Part shown: positions 47,170-56,310 of the stretch, one piece after another
Layout: every line of letters begins with the position of its first letter
Numbering within the stretch: the first letter of the stretch is position 1
Made by a program: the position numbers and the translations under genes
The notes under the pieces: model-generated
Database searches by the model: none
What the model was told of the DNA's origin: nothing
The model's input: only the letters and a program-made list of their open reading frames with translations
IMG/VR virus record: IMGVR_UViG_3300042937_000071
Coordinates: 1 to 61,862 of that record
DNA: 61,862 nt
Source of the DNA: a virus
Direction: 5' to 3' (one strand)

Positions 47170-49677
47170 ATGGCAACACAGATGCCCATCGACCCAGAAT
47201 TTGACCGCTTCATTGAAGGCTTGAAAGACACGCCCGAGGGAGGTCTTGAGGTCGAACTGCCTCCCGAAGACGCCAATGTCGAGGAGATGCCCGACGGCTC
47301 CGCTGTGGTAACCATGGAAGAGTTCAACGGCCCCAGCGAGAACGAAGACTTTTACGGCAACATGGCCGAGAACTATGACTTCTTTGAACTAGACAAGATT
47401 GCCCTGCGCTACATCGACTTGGTGGGCAAGGACAAAGAGGCCCGCAAGGAGCGTGACAAGCAGTACGAAGAGGGTTTGAAGCGCACTGGTTTGGGTAACG
47501 ACGCGCCCGGCGGAGCGCAGTTTATGGGCGCCAGCAAGGTTGTCCACCCCATCATGGCCGAGGCTTGCGTGGACTTTGCCTCTCGTGCAATGAAGGAGAT
47601 GTTTCCGCCTGATGGCCCAACCCGCACCAAGATTCTGGGCGAGGTCACCGAAGAGAAGACCGAGGTAGCCGAGCGCAAGCGCGACTACATGAACTGGCAG
47701 TTGACCGAGCAGATCGAGGAGTTCCGCGACGAGCAAGAGCAACTCCTGACCCAGTTGCCGTTGGGTGGTTCACAGTTCCTGAAACTCTGGTACGACGAGC
47801 AGAAAAAGCGCCCATGCGCTGAGTTTGTGCCTATCGACAACATCCTCCTGCCGTTTGCCGCAACCAACTTCTATACGGCCCAGCGTGCGACCGAAAAGCA
47901 AGAGATCACCGACTGGGAATTCAAAACTCGCATCAGCCGTGGCCTGTACCGCGATGTCTCCTTTATCCGAGCCACCGCAGAGCCTGAGCAAAGCGCCGCA
48001 GAGAAGGCCAACGAGAAGATCGAGGGTAAGCAATACCAAGACGGTTCTGACGGCCTGCGCACCGTTTTTCATATCTACACATGGCTGACGCTTGACGACG
48101 ACCAGTACAGCAAGGGCGAGAACGCGCCCTACATCTTGATGATCGATGAACTCGACAACAAGGTTCTTGGCCTATACCGGAACTGGGAAGAGGGCGACAC
48201 CACGATGACCAAACTGGATTGGATCATCGAGTACAAGTTCATCCCGTGGCGCGGCGCTTATGCTATCGGCTTGCCCCACCTGATCGGTGGTCTGTCTGCC
48301 GCGCTGACGGGTGCCTTACGCGCTCTCTTGGATACCGCACACATCAACAACAGCGCGACCATGCTCAAGATCAAGGGCGCCAAGATCAGCGGCCAGTCGC
48401 AGAATGTGGAGGTCACGCAGGTCACCGAGATCGAGGGTGCGCCGGGTGTGGACGATGTCCGCAAGATTGCTATGCCGATGCCGTTCAATCCGCCTTCGCC
48501 CGTCCTCATGGAATTGTTGGGTTGGATTACCAACGCCGCAAAAGGCGTGGTCACTACTGCCGAGGAAAAGATTGCCGATGTGAAGTCTGGCACACCTGTG
48601 GGCACAACGCAGGCTCTGATCGAGCAAGGCGCCGCAGTGTTCTCCAGCATTCACGCCCGCCTGCATGACAGCCAAGGCCGTCTGCTCAAGGTTCTGGGCC
48701 GCATCAACCGCTGGTATTTGGACGAGCAACGCAAGGGTGACATCGTCGCCGAGTTGCCTATCCGCCGCGATGACTTCAAACGCAACAGCGATGTGGTGCC
48801 TGTCAGCGATCCGCACATTTTCAGCGAGACCCAGCGTATCGCCCAGATGCAGGCCGTGATGCAGATGGCTCAAGCCTATCCGCAGATTTTTGACCAGCGT
48901 GCTGTAGTGGGCCGGATGCTCAAGCAGTTGAAGGTGCCCAATGTCAACGAACTGATCCCAAACGCGACAAAACCTGCCGAGATGAATGCCGCAGACGAGA
49001 ACAGCGCCATGGCTCTGGGACGCCCTGCGTTTGCATACCCTCGCCAAGACCAATTAGCGCACCTACAGTCGCATTTAAACTTCGCCCTAGACCCTATGCT
49101 AGGGTCGAACCCGTTGATCGCTCCAAAGTACATTCCGCAGGTTTTGGAGCATATCAAGCAACACATGATGCTCTGGTACACCAGCCAGATGTCTGGATAT
49201 GTGCAGGGCGGCTCGAATGCCAACTTCGACAAGTACGAAGACAACAAATTGGTCAAAGAGATCGACAAAGCCATTGCGCTGGCCTCAGACCATGTCAAGA
49301 TGGACACACAAGAAGTATTTCAAGGCGTCATGCCCGCACTGCAACAACTCCAGCAAGTCATGCAACAGTTCAAGCCACCAGCACCGCCTATGGACGGCGA
49401 GGCTCAGGCTGTGTTGCAAGCCTCTCTGGCCGAGACCCAACGCCGTGCGGCACGCGATCAAGCCGACATCCAACTCGATGGCGCTCGTCTGCAACAAGAC
49501 CAGCAAAACAAAGAATTGGATCGTCAGGTCAAGATTGCCATGAACGCCGAGAACAACCTTACGCAGGAGCGCATCAAGACCGCCGAATTGACGGTCGACG
49601 AGGCGAAACTGCAAAAAGAGCAGACGGAAACTGCAATCAAACTTAACGAAGCAACTCAACGCAACCTAGGAGGTTAA
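47170..49677 (+). CDS. Portal protein (P22-like class)
   Basis: 835 residues. The conserved core has GASKVVHPIMAEACVDFASR, MKEMFPPDGPTRTKI, FIPWRGAYAIGLPHLIGGLS and a C-terminal alpha region with AVVGRMLKQLKVPNVNELIP; the last 110 residues are a long coiled coil (ARDQADIQLDGARLQQDQQN) recalling the P22 barrel. It forms the dodecameric ring at one vertex through which DNA enters. Its length exceeds T7-type portals (about 540), favouring the P22-like class. Confidence 0.85.
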   Translation: MATQMPIDPEFDRFIEGLKDTPEGGLEVELPPEDANVEEMPDGSAVVTMEEFNGPSENEDFYGNMAENYDFFELDKIALRYIDLVGKDKEARKERDKQYEEGLKRTGLGNDAPGGAQFMGASKVVHPIMAEACVDFASRAMKEMFPPDGPTRTKILGEVTEEKTEVAERKRDYMNWQLTEQIEEFRDEQEQLLTQLPLGGSQFLKLWYDEQKKRPCAEFVPIDNILLPFAATNFYTAQRATEKQEITDWEFKTRISRGLYRDVSFIRATAEPEQSAAEKANEKIEGKQYQDGSDGLRTVFHIYTWLTLDDDQYSKGENAPYILMIDELDNKVLGLYRNWEEGDTTMTKLDWIIEYKFIPWRGAYAIGLPHLIGGLSAALTGALRALLDTAHINNSATMLKIKGAKISGQSQNVEVTQVTEIEGAPGVDDVRKIAMPMPFNPPSPVLMELLGWITNAAKGVVTTAEEKIADVKSGTPVGTTQALIEQGAAVFSSIHARLHDSQGRLLKVLGRINRWYLDEQRKGDIVAELPIRRDDFKRNSDVVPVSDPHIFSETQRIAQMQAVMQMAQAYPQIFDQRAVVGRMLKQLKVPNVNELIPNATKPAEMNAADENSAMALGRPAFAYPRQDQLAHLQSHLNFALDPMLGSNPLIAPKYIPQVLEHIKQHMMLWYTSQMSGYVQGGSNANFDKYEDNKLVKEIDKAIALASDHVKMDTQEVFQGVMPALQQLQQVMQQFKPPAPPMDGEAQAVLQASLAETQRRAARDQADIQLDGARLQQDQQNKELDRQVKIAMNAENNLTQERIKTAELTVDEAKLQKEQTETAIKLNEATQRNLGG

Positions 49678-49679
49678 TC

Positions 49680-49859
49680 ATGTCAGTAACTTTGAAAGAT
49701 GAGCAGTCTGAAGCCGTTCGCCAACAGCACCGCAATGCCACTGGCGCATGGATCAATGGAAGTCAATTGAAAGAGGAATCAAAAGCGACCCAGCCAAAAG
49801 CCAACAGCGACCATGGGAATTTCTCCCAAAACAAGGGCGTGGACAAGAAAAACGCATGA
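49680..49859 (+). CDS. Small hypothetical protein
   Basis: 59 residues with TAGGAGGTTAATC upstream. Polar and Gln/Lys/Asn-rich (SVTLKDEQSEAVRQQHRNAT; NKGVDKKNA). Probably disordered; possible capsid-assembly accessory. Its stop overlaps the next ATG. Confidence 0.58.
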   Translation: MSVTLKDEQSEAVRQQHRNATGAWINGSQLKEESKATQPKANSDHGNFSQNKGVDKKNA

Positions 49860-50041
49860 GGTATGTATCCGACTTCATTGGCGCTGTAAAAGCGCGTAGA
49901 GCCGAGATTAGCGAGTCGATTGGCGCAGGCAACTGCGTCAATTTTGAGTCGTATCAAAGGCTGGTCGGTCAACTTCAGGGCCTTGAAGAAGCCCTTGTAA
50001 TCCTTAACAACCTATTGAAGGAAGAAGAAGATGACAACTAA
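49856..50041 (+). CDS. Small hypothetical protein
   Basis: 61 residues from ATG 49856 (overlapping the preceding stop). Helical: RYVSDFIGAVKARRAEISES, then YQRLVGQLQGLEEALVILNN. Overlaps the GroES start by eleven bases. Small helical proteins at this position are common between portal and chaperonin/scaffold genes. Function unknown. Confidence 0.6.
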   Translation: MRYVSDFIGAVKARRAEISESIGAGNCVNFESYQRLVGQLQGLEEALVILNNLLKEEEDDN

Positions 50042-50456
50042 ACCGGAAGCGGGTAATGCCGCTGACATCGCTTGGGCATTTCCGAGCGTCGACCCCGGTG
50101 CCAAGCCCCTTGGTGGGCGAGTTTTGGTGCAACTGCGCCGCACAAAGAAAACTGTGACGAGTGCCGGGATTATTTTGGTCGAAGAGACCAAGGAAGCCGA
50201 GAAGTGGAACAACATGGTGGCCCGTGTCGTAGAGAACGGCCCGCTTGCGTTCAAGAAGAGGGACTCGATGGAGCCATGGCCGGAAGGCTCTTGGTGTGAA
50301 CCGGGCGACTTTATCCGCGTACCCAAGTGGGGCGGAGATCGCTGGGAAGTCGAGGTGGGTGATGACGAGGAAAAAGCCTTGTTCATGATCCTCAATGACC
50401 ACGAAATTATCGCCAGAGTTACTGGTGATCCACTTCTAATGAGGGCATTCGTATGA
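50031..50456 (+). CDS. GroES-like co-chaperonin
   Basis: 141 residues, longer than host GroES (97). PLGGRVLVQLRRTKKTVTSA, GIILVEETKEAEKWNNMVAR, VVENGPLAF, and CEPGDFIRVPKWGG reproduce the beta-barrel of Cpn10, including the mobile-loop region around SAGIILVEE. Like T4 gp31 it would cap host GroEL to fold the large capsid protein. It lies upstream of scaffold and capsid genes. Confidence 0.82.
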   Translation: MTTKPEAGNAADIAWAFPSVDPGAKPLGGRVLVQLRRTKKTVTSAGIILVEETKEAEKWNNMVARVVENGPLAFKKRDSMEPWPEGSWCEPGDFIRVPKWGGDRWEVEVGDDEEKALFMILNDHEIIARVTGDPLLMRAFV

Positions 50457-51460
50457 GTACAGACACGCAAGACAAAGAGCAGGTCGAAGTCATTGGAATT
50501 CAGGAGGAAAAAGACGGTTCCGCGACTATTGAACTACCTGCAAGTATCCCTTCTCCCGAGGCTGGTGAGGCTTCTGGGGCAGAAGACCACGATGTTGGCT
50601 CTGATGAGGACGATGAGGCCGCTAGACAGCGCGAAATGGCTGTTGGTGGTGAAGTCGACCCTGATGCGGAGCGTCTAAGGGAGCAAAAGCGTCAAAAACG
50701 CCGCGCCCGCAAGGACTATCACAAGCAAGTTGCCGCTGAAAAGGATGTCAAGTTGACCCTTTTAGAGCGTCAGAACCAAGAATTGCTTGAAAGACTGTCT
50801 GTTTTGGAGAAAAAGTCGCACGGTAGCGATATTGCACGCCTAAACAAGGCGCTGGAAGATCAGCACGCACGCATTTTGTTCGCCAAACAGAAAATTGCTG
50901 AGGCAACCTCTACCGGAAACGGTGAATTGCTCACCTCTGCGCAAGAAATGTGGTTTGAGGCCCGCCGTCAGTTTGAGGCGCTTGAGTCAATCAAGAAAAA
51001 GGCCGTCGCACCGCAAAAACAGCGCACCATTCAAGCACCCGATCCGCAACTTCAGCGGTTTGCCAATGCATGGATGAGCAACAACGGCTGGTACGACCCT
51101 CAAGGCAAAGACCCTGACTCAAAAGTCGCTTTGGCAATTGACCAAGCAATGGGCGAAGAAGGCTGGAATCCCAAGACAGCAGATTATTGGGAAGAACTTG
51201 ACAATCGCTTGCAAAAATATTTACCACACCGTTATACTGGTGAAACCGATGAGAAACCGATTCGGAACTCTAGACCGAGGAGCGCTGTGACTGGATCAGG
51301 CCGCGAGAATGCGTCAAGTAGTGGGGGTAGAAACACCTTCACGCTATCACCCGAACAGGTGAGAGCAATGAAAGACGCAGGAATGTGGGATGACGCAGAT
51401 AAGCGGGCAAAAATGATTCGTCGTTATGCCCTTGAAGCACGCAACAGTAACCAACGGTAA
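50453..51460 (+). CDS. Scaffolding protein
   Basis: 335 residues, acidic N-terminus (GAEDHDVGSDEDDEAARQRE) and coiled-coil centre (LTLLERQNQELLERLSVLEK), then a helical C-terminal region ending NTFTLSPEQVRAMKDAGMWD and a basic tail (KMIRRYALEARNSNQR). This charge layout matches scaffolds that direct capsid assembly and leave or are degraded before packaging. Position two genes before the major capsid supports it. Confidence 0.75.
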   Translation: MSTDTQDKEQVEVIGIQEEKDGSATIELPASIPSPEAGEASGAEDHDVGSDEDDEAARQREMAVGGEVDPDAERLREQKRQKRRARKDYHKQVAAEKDVKLTLLERQNQELLERLSVLEKKSHGSDIARLNKALEDQHARILFAKQKIAEATSTGNGELLTSAQEMWFEARRQFEALESIKKKAVAPQKQRTIQAPDPQLQRFANAWMSNNGWYDPQGKDPDSKVALAIDQAMGEEGWNPKTADYWEELDNRLQKYLPHRYTGETDEKPIRNSRPRSAVTGSGRENASSSGGRNTFTLSPEQVRAMKDAGMWDDADKRAKMIRRYALEARNSNQR

Positions 51461-51472
51461 AGGAGTAGGAAA

Positions 51473-52012
51473 ATGGATTCTCGTTTAAAAAAATCATTGT
51501 CAGCAGGTGGACGCGAAAATCGCGCGAGTCTTGATAAAAGTCGAGAGGCACCTGAAGACAGTTTCGTGTCAGCCGATGAGCGTCGCAAGGCGTGGAAGGA
51601 TGAATGGACACAAAGAGCATTGCCAGAAGTTCCGGAGATACCCGGTTGGCATTTGTGCTGGTTGTCGACAACCAATAGTTACGACAGTATTGATAAGCGT
51701 ATTCGATTGGGCTATGTGCCTGTGAAAGCAGACGAAGTGCCCGGGTTCGAAAGTAATCGCGTAAAGTCTGGCGAACACACTGGTTTTGTGGCGTGTAATG
51801 AGATGCACTTGTACAAAATTCCTATGGATGTGTACCAAGAAGTAATGGCTCATTTTCACCACGAGGCACCGCTTGAGGAGGCGAATAAAATTCGTGTCCA
51901 AGCAGAGCAGGTTGCTGGTCGAGACAGTAAAGGCCGACAGTTGGGACAAATCGAAGGTGACGGTCTGGACAACATTGACAAACCGATCCCTGCACCCGCA
52001 TTCCAAGGGTAA
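51473..52012 (+). CDS. Hypothetical head-region protein
   Basis: 179 residues. Basic N-terminus (RLKKSLSAGGRENRASLDKS), then IPGWHLCWLSTTNSYDSIDK and RIRLGYVPVKADEVPGF, and a C-terminal helical region ending ASKGRQLGQIEGDG-like (DSKGRQLGQIEGDGLDNIDK). Often seen between scaffold and capsid genes in related phages. Function unknown. Confidence 0.65.
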   Translation: MDSRLKKSLSAGGRENRASLDKSREAPEDSFVSADERRKAWKDEWTQRALPEVPEIPGWHLCWLSTTNSYDSIDKRIRLGYVPVKADEVPGFESNRVKSGEHTGFVACNEMHLYKIPMDVYQEVMAHFHHEAPLEEANKIRVQAEQVAGRDSKGRQLGQIEGDGLDNIDKPIPAPAFQG

Positions 52013-52042
52013 TGGGAGTTTAACTAAACAAGGAGTAAGACT

Positions 52043-52615
52043 ATGTCTGCAACTAACGCTCCGTTCGGTATGCGCCCTGCGTTCCATCCATCTGGTCTGG
52101 ATCGCGCTCAAGCGCTTGCCAACGGTATTGTGTCGGCGTATTCGTCCGACATTTTGAAGGGTCAACCCGTCAAGTATGTTACTGGTGGAACTATTGAAGT
52201 AGCCGCCGCTGGTGACCGTTTTGCTGGCGCTTTCGCTGGCGTTGAATGGACTGACACCACTGGTCGTCGTCGCGTATCAAACTACTGGCCTGCATCTACT
52301 GCATACCAAACTGGTTCTTGCGTGGCTTATTTCTACAACGATCCTTTGATCGTTTATGAAATTCAGGCTGATGGTTCTTTGACCCAAGCCTCTATTGGCG
52401 ATCAAGCCGATTTGAGCAACACCACTGCTGGTTCTTCGACTACTGGTCTGTCGCAAGCAACTCTGTCCACCACTTTGGCTGGTGCAGGTGCAAGCGCTCA
52501 GATGCGTATCGTTGACTTGGCTCCGTACCCCGACAATGCTTGGGGCGATGCGTACACGATTGTTCGCGCAACCATTAACGAGGCGCAGTTCCAAGCGTCC
52601 GTTAACGCCATTTAA
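52043..52615 (+). CDS. Capsid-associated (head decoration-like) protein
   Basis: 190 residues with AAGGAGTAAGACT upstream. Beta-rich, Thr/Ser/Ala-rich (FGMRPAFHPSGLDRAQALAN; ASTAYQTGSCVAYFYNDPLI). It directly precedes the major capsid gene, as decoration or capsid-stabilising proteins do. Likely abundant in the particle. Confidence 0.7.
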   Translation: MSATNAPFGMRPAFHPSGLDRAQALANGIVSAYSSDILKGQPVKYVTGGTIEVAAAGDRFAGAFAGVEWTDTTGRRRVSNYWPASTAYQTGSCVAYFYNDPLIVYEIQADGSLTQASIGDQADLSNTTAGSSTTGLSQATLSTTLAGAGASAQMRIVDLAPYPDNAWGDAYTIVRATINEAQFQASVNAI

Positions 52616-52629
52616 GAAGGGGGTAGATC

Positions 52630-53544
52630 ATGGCCGCTCCGATGCGAAGTACCGACTTTCGGTCGATTGTTGAACCCATTCTGAATGAGTGCTTTGATGG
52701 TGTATACGATCAGCGTACTGATGAATGGTCTCGGGTTTTTACCGAGCAAGAAGGCATTCCTCGTAATTACCACGAGGAACCTGTTTTGTATGGCTTTGGT
52801 GCCGCACCTCAACTTCCTGATGGCACTCCTGTGTCCTATCAGCAAGGTGGCGTGTTGTTCCTCAAGCGCTATGTCTACAATGTGTATGGCCTCGCCTTCG
52901 CATTGACCAAAGTGCTTGTGGAAGACGGTGACCATATCCGTATTGGTCAGGTGTATGCCCGTCACTTGGCTCAGTCTTTGATTGAGACCAAAGAAACTCT
53001 CAGCGCCAATGTGCTGAACCGTGCGTTCAACTCCGCTTATCCCGGTGGTGACGGCGTTCAGTTAAACAGCGCAAGCCATCCTATCGTTAACGGTACTTTC
53101 AGCAACTTGCTGTCGACCGCCGCGAACCTCAGCCAAACCTCTCTTGAGCAGATGCTGATCCAGATTCGTCAGGCTGTGGACAACAACGGCAAGAAGATTC
53201 GTTTGGTTCCACGCCAATTGGTCGTGGCTCCCGGCAATGTCTTCCAAGCCGAAGTGTTGCTCAAGTCCGTTCTGCGTGCTGGCAATGCCAACAACGACAT
53301 CAACCCAATCAAGTCTATCGGCTTGCTTGACGAAGGTGCCGCTGTTCTGTCGCGTTTGACTTCAGCCACCGCATGGTGGGTGCAGACTGATGCTCCAGAA
53401 GGCATGAAGTTGCTCATGCGCCGCAAACTTGAGAAGACCATGGAAGGCGACTTCGAAACTGACTCTATGCGCTACAAAGCGACTGAGCGTTACGATGTTG
53501 GCTTTACTGATCCCCGTGCCATGTATGGCACGCCGGGTGTTTAA
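52630..53544 (+). CDS. Major capsid protein (Mu gpT-like, HK97 fold)
   Basis: 304 residues. Resembles the Mu gpT major head subunit family: TLSANVLNRAFNSAYPGGDG, then LNSASHPIVNGTFSNL and VDNNGKKIRLVPRQLVVAPG, with the closing segment RYDVGFTDPRAMYGTPG. This family has the HK97 capsid fold. No obvious cleavable scaffold domain is fused, in agreement with the separate scaffold gene. Confidence 0.85.
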   Translation: MAAPMRSTDFRSIVEPILNECFDGVYDQRTDEWSRVFTEQEGIPRNYHEEPVLYGFGAAPQLPDGTPVSYQQGGVLFLKRYVYNVYGLAFALTKVLVEDGDHIRIGQVYARHLAQSLIETKETLSANVLNRAFNSAYPGGDGVQLNSASHPIVNGTFSNLLSTAANLSQTSLEQMLIQIRQAVDNNGKKIRLVPRQLVVAPGNVFQAEVLLKSVLRAGNANNDINPIKSIGLLDEGAAVLSRLTSATAWWVQTDAPEGMKLLMRRKLEKTMEGDFETDSMRYKATERYDVGFTDPRAMYGTPGV

Positions 53545-53553
53545 TCATGGATA

Positions 53554-53580
53554 GGGGGCCTCGTGCCCCCCGTCTTCTTA
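53554..53580 (+). terminator. Terminator-like hairpin after the capsid gene
   Basis: GGGGGC (53554-53559)/GCCCCC (53565-53570) with CTCGT loop, followed by CGTCTTCTT. The T tract is interrupted, so it may be a partial terminator that raises capsid over downstream expression. Confidence 0.6.
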
Positions 53581-53590
53581 GGAGAATGCA

Positions 53591-54283
53591 ATGGCAAATT
53601 TATTAGTAACTCGTTTCCCAAATGGTGTTACCAATGTGGGTGAGGATTCGCCGTTTGCTGATCTGGCAATGCCTGCTCCAACCTTGTTTCATACTTACTA
53701 TGAAGATTTCGACTACTATGTGGCCGCAAATTGGACGGTAACTGAGACTCAGGCTGGTGCTACTCAGGCTTTGACTGATGGCGACGGTGGTCTGCTTCTG
53801 CTTACCAACACTGCCGCAGATGATGATCTTGTTGCTTTGCAAAAAGTAGGCGAGTCATATCGCTTTGCTTCTGGCAAAAAACTGTTCTTTGAAGCACGCT
53901 TCAAGGTCAGTGACGCGACTCAGTCTGATGTGGTGATGGGTCTTCAGATCACAGACGCTACCCCCCTTGATGTAACGGATGGTGTTTTCTTCATTAAGGC
54001 CGATGGCTCTACTTCGGTAAGCCTATTGGTCGAGAAGAACGGCACAGCAACTACGACCTCCAGCGTGGCTACTATGGCTAACGATACTTTCGTTCGGCTT
54101 GGTTTCTTCTACGATGGTGCGTCTGCAATTGAGTATTCCGTAAATGGCGTGACCAAAGGAACCTCAGTGACCACCAACCTGCCTGATGACGAAGACATGA
54201 CTGTTTCGTTTGCGATCCAGAATGGTGAAGCCGTCGCCAAGACAATGACTGTTGATTACATCTTCGTTGCGAAGGAGCGTTAA
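53591..54283 (+). CDS. Beta-rich virion protein
   Basis: 230 residues, preceded by TAGGAGAATGCA. A lectin-like beta-sandwich pattern with alternating hydrophobic strands (RFASGKKLFFEARFKVSDAT; GVFFIKADGSTSVSLLVEK; TFVRLGFFYDGASAIEYSVN). Homologous C-terminal fragment at 1-322. Proteins of this kind beside the capsid gene are usually head-surface proteins; sugar binding is possible but unproven. Confidence 0.7.
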   Translation: MANLLVTRFPNGVTNVGEDSPFADLAMPAPTLFHTYYEDFDYYVAANWTVTETQAGATQALTDGDGGLLLLTNTAADDDLVALQKVGESYRFASGKKLFFEARFKVSDATQSDVVMGLQITDATPLDVTDGVFFIKADGSTSVSLLVEKNGTATTTSSVATMANDTFVRLGFFYDGASAIEYSVNGVTKGTSVTTNLPDDEDMTVSFAIQNGEAVAKTMTVDYIFVAKER

Positions 54284-54285
54284 TC

Positions 54286-55479
54286 ATGGGTCAATTTAAA
54301 CCAATGGTCAAGATGATGACCACCGAACCTTCAGTTGAGTTGAAACTGAAGAAAGGTGGCTCCGTCAAATCGATGACCAAAATGAAGTCCGGTGGCACTG
54401 GCTCCGGTCACAAGAAGATGGCTGACGGTGGTGGCGCGATGAGCGCAATCATGGGCACGCCTGCTCTGGTTGGCCGTCCTGCTGTCAACGCCCCTGTACG
54501 CACTCCCGGTAAGCCCTCTATGTCCGCTCGTCGCAAGGCGATGGCACCGAAGGCTAAGATGCCCGCAACCCCAATGATGAAGAAGGGTGGCGAGACTGAG
54601 AAGGAACACAAGGCTGAGATGACGAAGATGAAGGGTCTTGAAAAAGAACTGAAGTCTCACGAGTCCAAGCCTGCCAGCAAAGGCCATAAAGGTCTGAAGT
54701 CAGGCGGTATGGCCTGCGCTACTGGCGGTGTTACCAACGGTCAAGGTGGCTACAAAAAGGGTGGCAATGTCAAGAAGTACGCCAAAGGCGGACTGACTGG
54801 CAACGGCATCATCAATACCGAAAATCAAGGTGGCAAATATCGCGACACTTTGATGCACACCGCTGAATACACTACCAAAACTAGTGGAAAAACTGGCGGC
54901 GTGAAAAAAGGTAACGGTGGTGGCTATGCCACTGGCGGCGTCGCGCTAGGTAATGCTGGTGGCTACAAAAAAGGTGGCTCACCAAAAAAAGCCTACGCGG
55001 CGGGGGGTACTGTTGATTCAGGTCGTCCCGTCGCGATGCCCCAAGGCCGTAAGAAGCCTTCCACTCCTGTAAGCATCAACCAACTATCTGGCACCTTCAA
55101 GTCCGGCGGCAAGGTAACCCCTGCTCAAGGACGCTTGCAGAAGATGTTCGCTAAGGAAAACGCCCCGGCCATGAAAGCGGCCAAGGCACAATCCAACGAG
55201 GTCTACAGCAAGTATCAGAAAATGGCAAAAGGCGGTGAAGTTGAGGCAATGGAGCAACAAGCATCTAAGATGGCACAAGGAGAAAGTGGAATTCTTAGAA
55301 AGTTAAGGGAGCAATATCCTAACGATCAAGTCCATGATCTTTTGTATCGATTTCCAAAAGGATACAAGTTGCCAAAAGGTGTTGATGAGGCTCTAAAAGG
55401 GTTGGGATCAGTCACAGAAACTGAAAAGTCTGTAACAGTCTCACCAGCAGGAAAAAAACGCGGCGGACGCGCTTGTTGA
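54286..55479 (+). CDS. Lys/Gly-rich KKGG-repeat virion-associated protein (version B)
   Basis: 397 residues, homologous along its length to 325-1494. Repeats such as YKKGGNVKKYAKGG and ATGGVALGNAGGYKKGG fill residues 130-260. The C-terminal third differs from version A by replacement of the LSKGAYDASKKHSMELE segment with an unrelated EGESGILRKLREQYP-like stretch (GESGILRKLREQYPNDQVHD). Ends KKRGGRAC. Ribosome site GAAGGAGCG. Confidence 0.75.
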   Translation: MGQFKPMVKMMTTEPSVELKLKKGGSVKSMTKMKSGGTGSGHKKMADGGGAMSAIMGTPALVGRPAVNAPVRTPGKPSMSARRKAMAPKAKMPATPMMKKGGETEKEHKAEMTKMKGLEKELKSHESKPASKGHKGLKSGGMACATGGVTNGQGGYKKGGNVKKYAKGGLTGNGIINTENQGGKYRDTLMHTAEYTTKTSGKTGGVKKGNGGGYATGGVALGNAGGYKKGGSPKKAYAAGGTVDSGRPVAMPQGRKKPSTPVSINQLSGTFKSGGKVTPAQGRLQKMFAKENAPAMKAAKAQSNEVYSKYQKMAKGGEVEAMEQQASKMAQGESGILRKLREQYPNDQVHDLLYRFPKGYKLPKGVDEALKGLGSVTETEKSVTVSPAGKKRGGRAC

Positions 55480-55485
55480 AAATGA

Positions 55486-55505
55486 GTGGGGGCTTCGGCC
55501 CCCGC
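55486..55505 (+). terminator. Terminator-like hairpin
   Basis: Same GGGGGC-TTCG-GCCCCC hairpin as at 1501, here followed by TTCTA rather than TTTT, so weaker. Confidence 0.65.
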
Positions 55506-55529
55506 TTCTAATTTATTTTGGAGAGCCAC

Positions 55530-56309
55530 ATGGCAACCGTAATTTCATCTATTTCGCGTCAAGGCGCATATGAACCGTTCGAGTTGCAGGTCTCTCGCGG
55601 TCAAATTCAAGGCCACAGCACGGTCATCGTGTTTGGTTACAACCCAGATGTGGACACATCCGAGGAGTCCGTATGGCCTGCTGGCGGCACAGTCCCTCAC
55701 CCAACATCTGCATCAGTTTTGAAAATTAGTTCATCCAGCGCCGACGACGCGTCGGCTGGCACTGGTGCGCGAACCGTTTTTATTGAAGGCGTAAACGGCA
55801 ACTTTGCTGTGGTGAGCGAGACCGTGATATTGAACGGTCAAACAGAAGTCAACACAACAAACTCGTACCTGTATGTGAACAGTTTCTATGTCGCTACAGT
55901 TGGCTCTGGCGGTGCAAACGCAGGCAACATCAATGCTGGCACTGGCACGGTGACATCGGGTGTCCCAGCAGTTTTGTATGACATCATTGCAATCGGTTAC
56001 AACCAGCGCACCACTGGTCATTACTGTGTTCCAGCAGGCTTCACAGGTTATATGACAACGGGTTCAATTTCTGCTGGTCAAGCCTCTGGCTCGACTTCTG
56101 TCACTACCTTTCTAAAGCAACACGGCACAGACAACATCTTGCGTGTTGGTGCGGTTGCCGCAGTAAACAATAACGCCGCTGTGTTTGATTTTGTACAGCC
56201 TTACAAAATTCCAGAAAAGAACTGTGTCGGAGCATCTGCAATTGGAGCCGCCGCGAATAACGCAGTGAGTTCGTACTTTAACATCATCTTAATTAAAAAC
56301 GGCCCTTAA
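55530..56309 (+). CDS. Beta-rich virion protein, specific to strain version B
   Basis: 259 residues from ATG 55530 with TTGGAGAGCCAC upstream (the upstream TTG is not used). Alternating beta pattern (SRQGAYEPFELQVSRGQIQG; TTNSYLYVNSFYVATVGSGG) and Gly/Thr/Ser loops, with a C-terminal helix-poor end. No sequence resemblance to the 134-residue protein at 1542-1946, which occupies the equivalent slot. Probably a head fibre or decoration protein. Confidence 0.65.
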   Translation: MATVISSISRQGAYEPFELQVSRGQIQGHSTVIVFGYNPDVDTSEESVWPAGGTVPHPTSASVLKISSSSADDASAGTGARTVFIEGVNGNFAVVSETVILNGQTEVNTTNSYLYVNSFYVATVGSGGANAGNINAGTGTVTSGVPAVLYDIIAIGYNQRTTGHYCVPAGFTGYMTTGSISAGQASGSTSVTTFLKQHGTDNILRVGAVAAVNNNAAVFDFVQPYKIPEKNCVGASAIGAAANNAVSSYFNIILIKNGP

Positions 56310-56310
56310 T

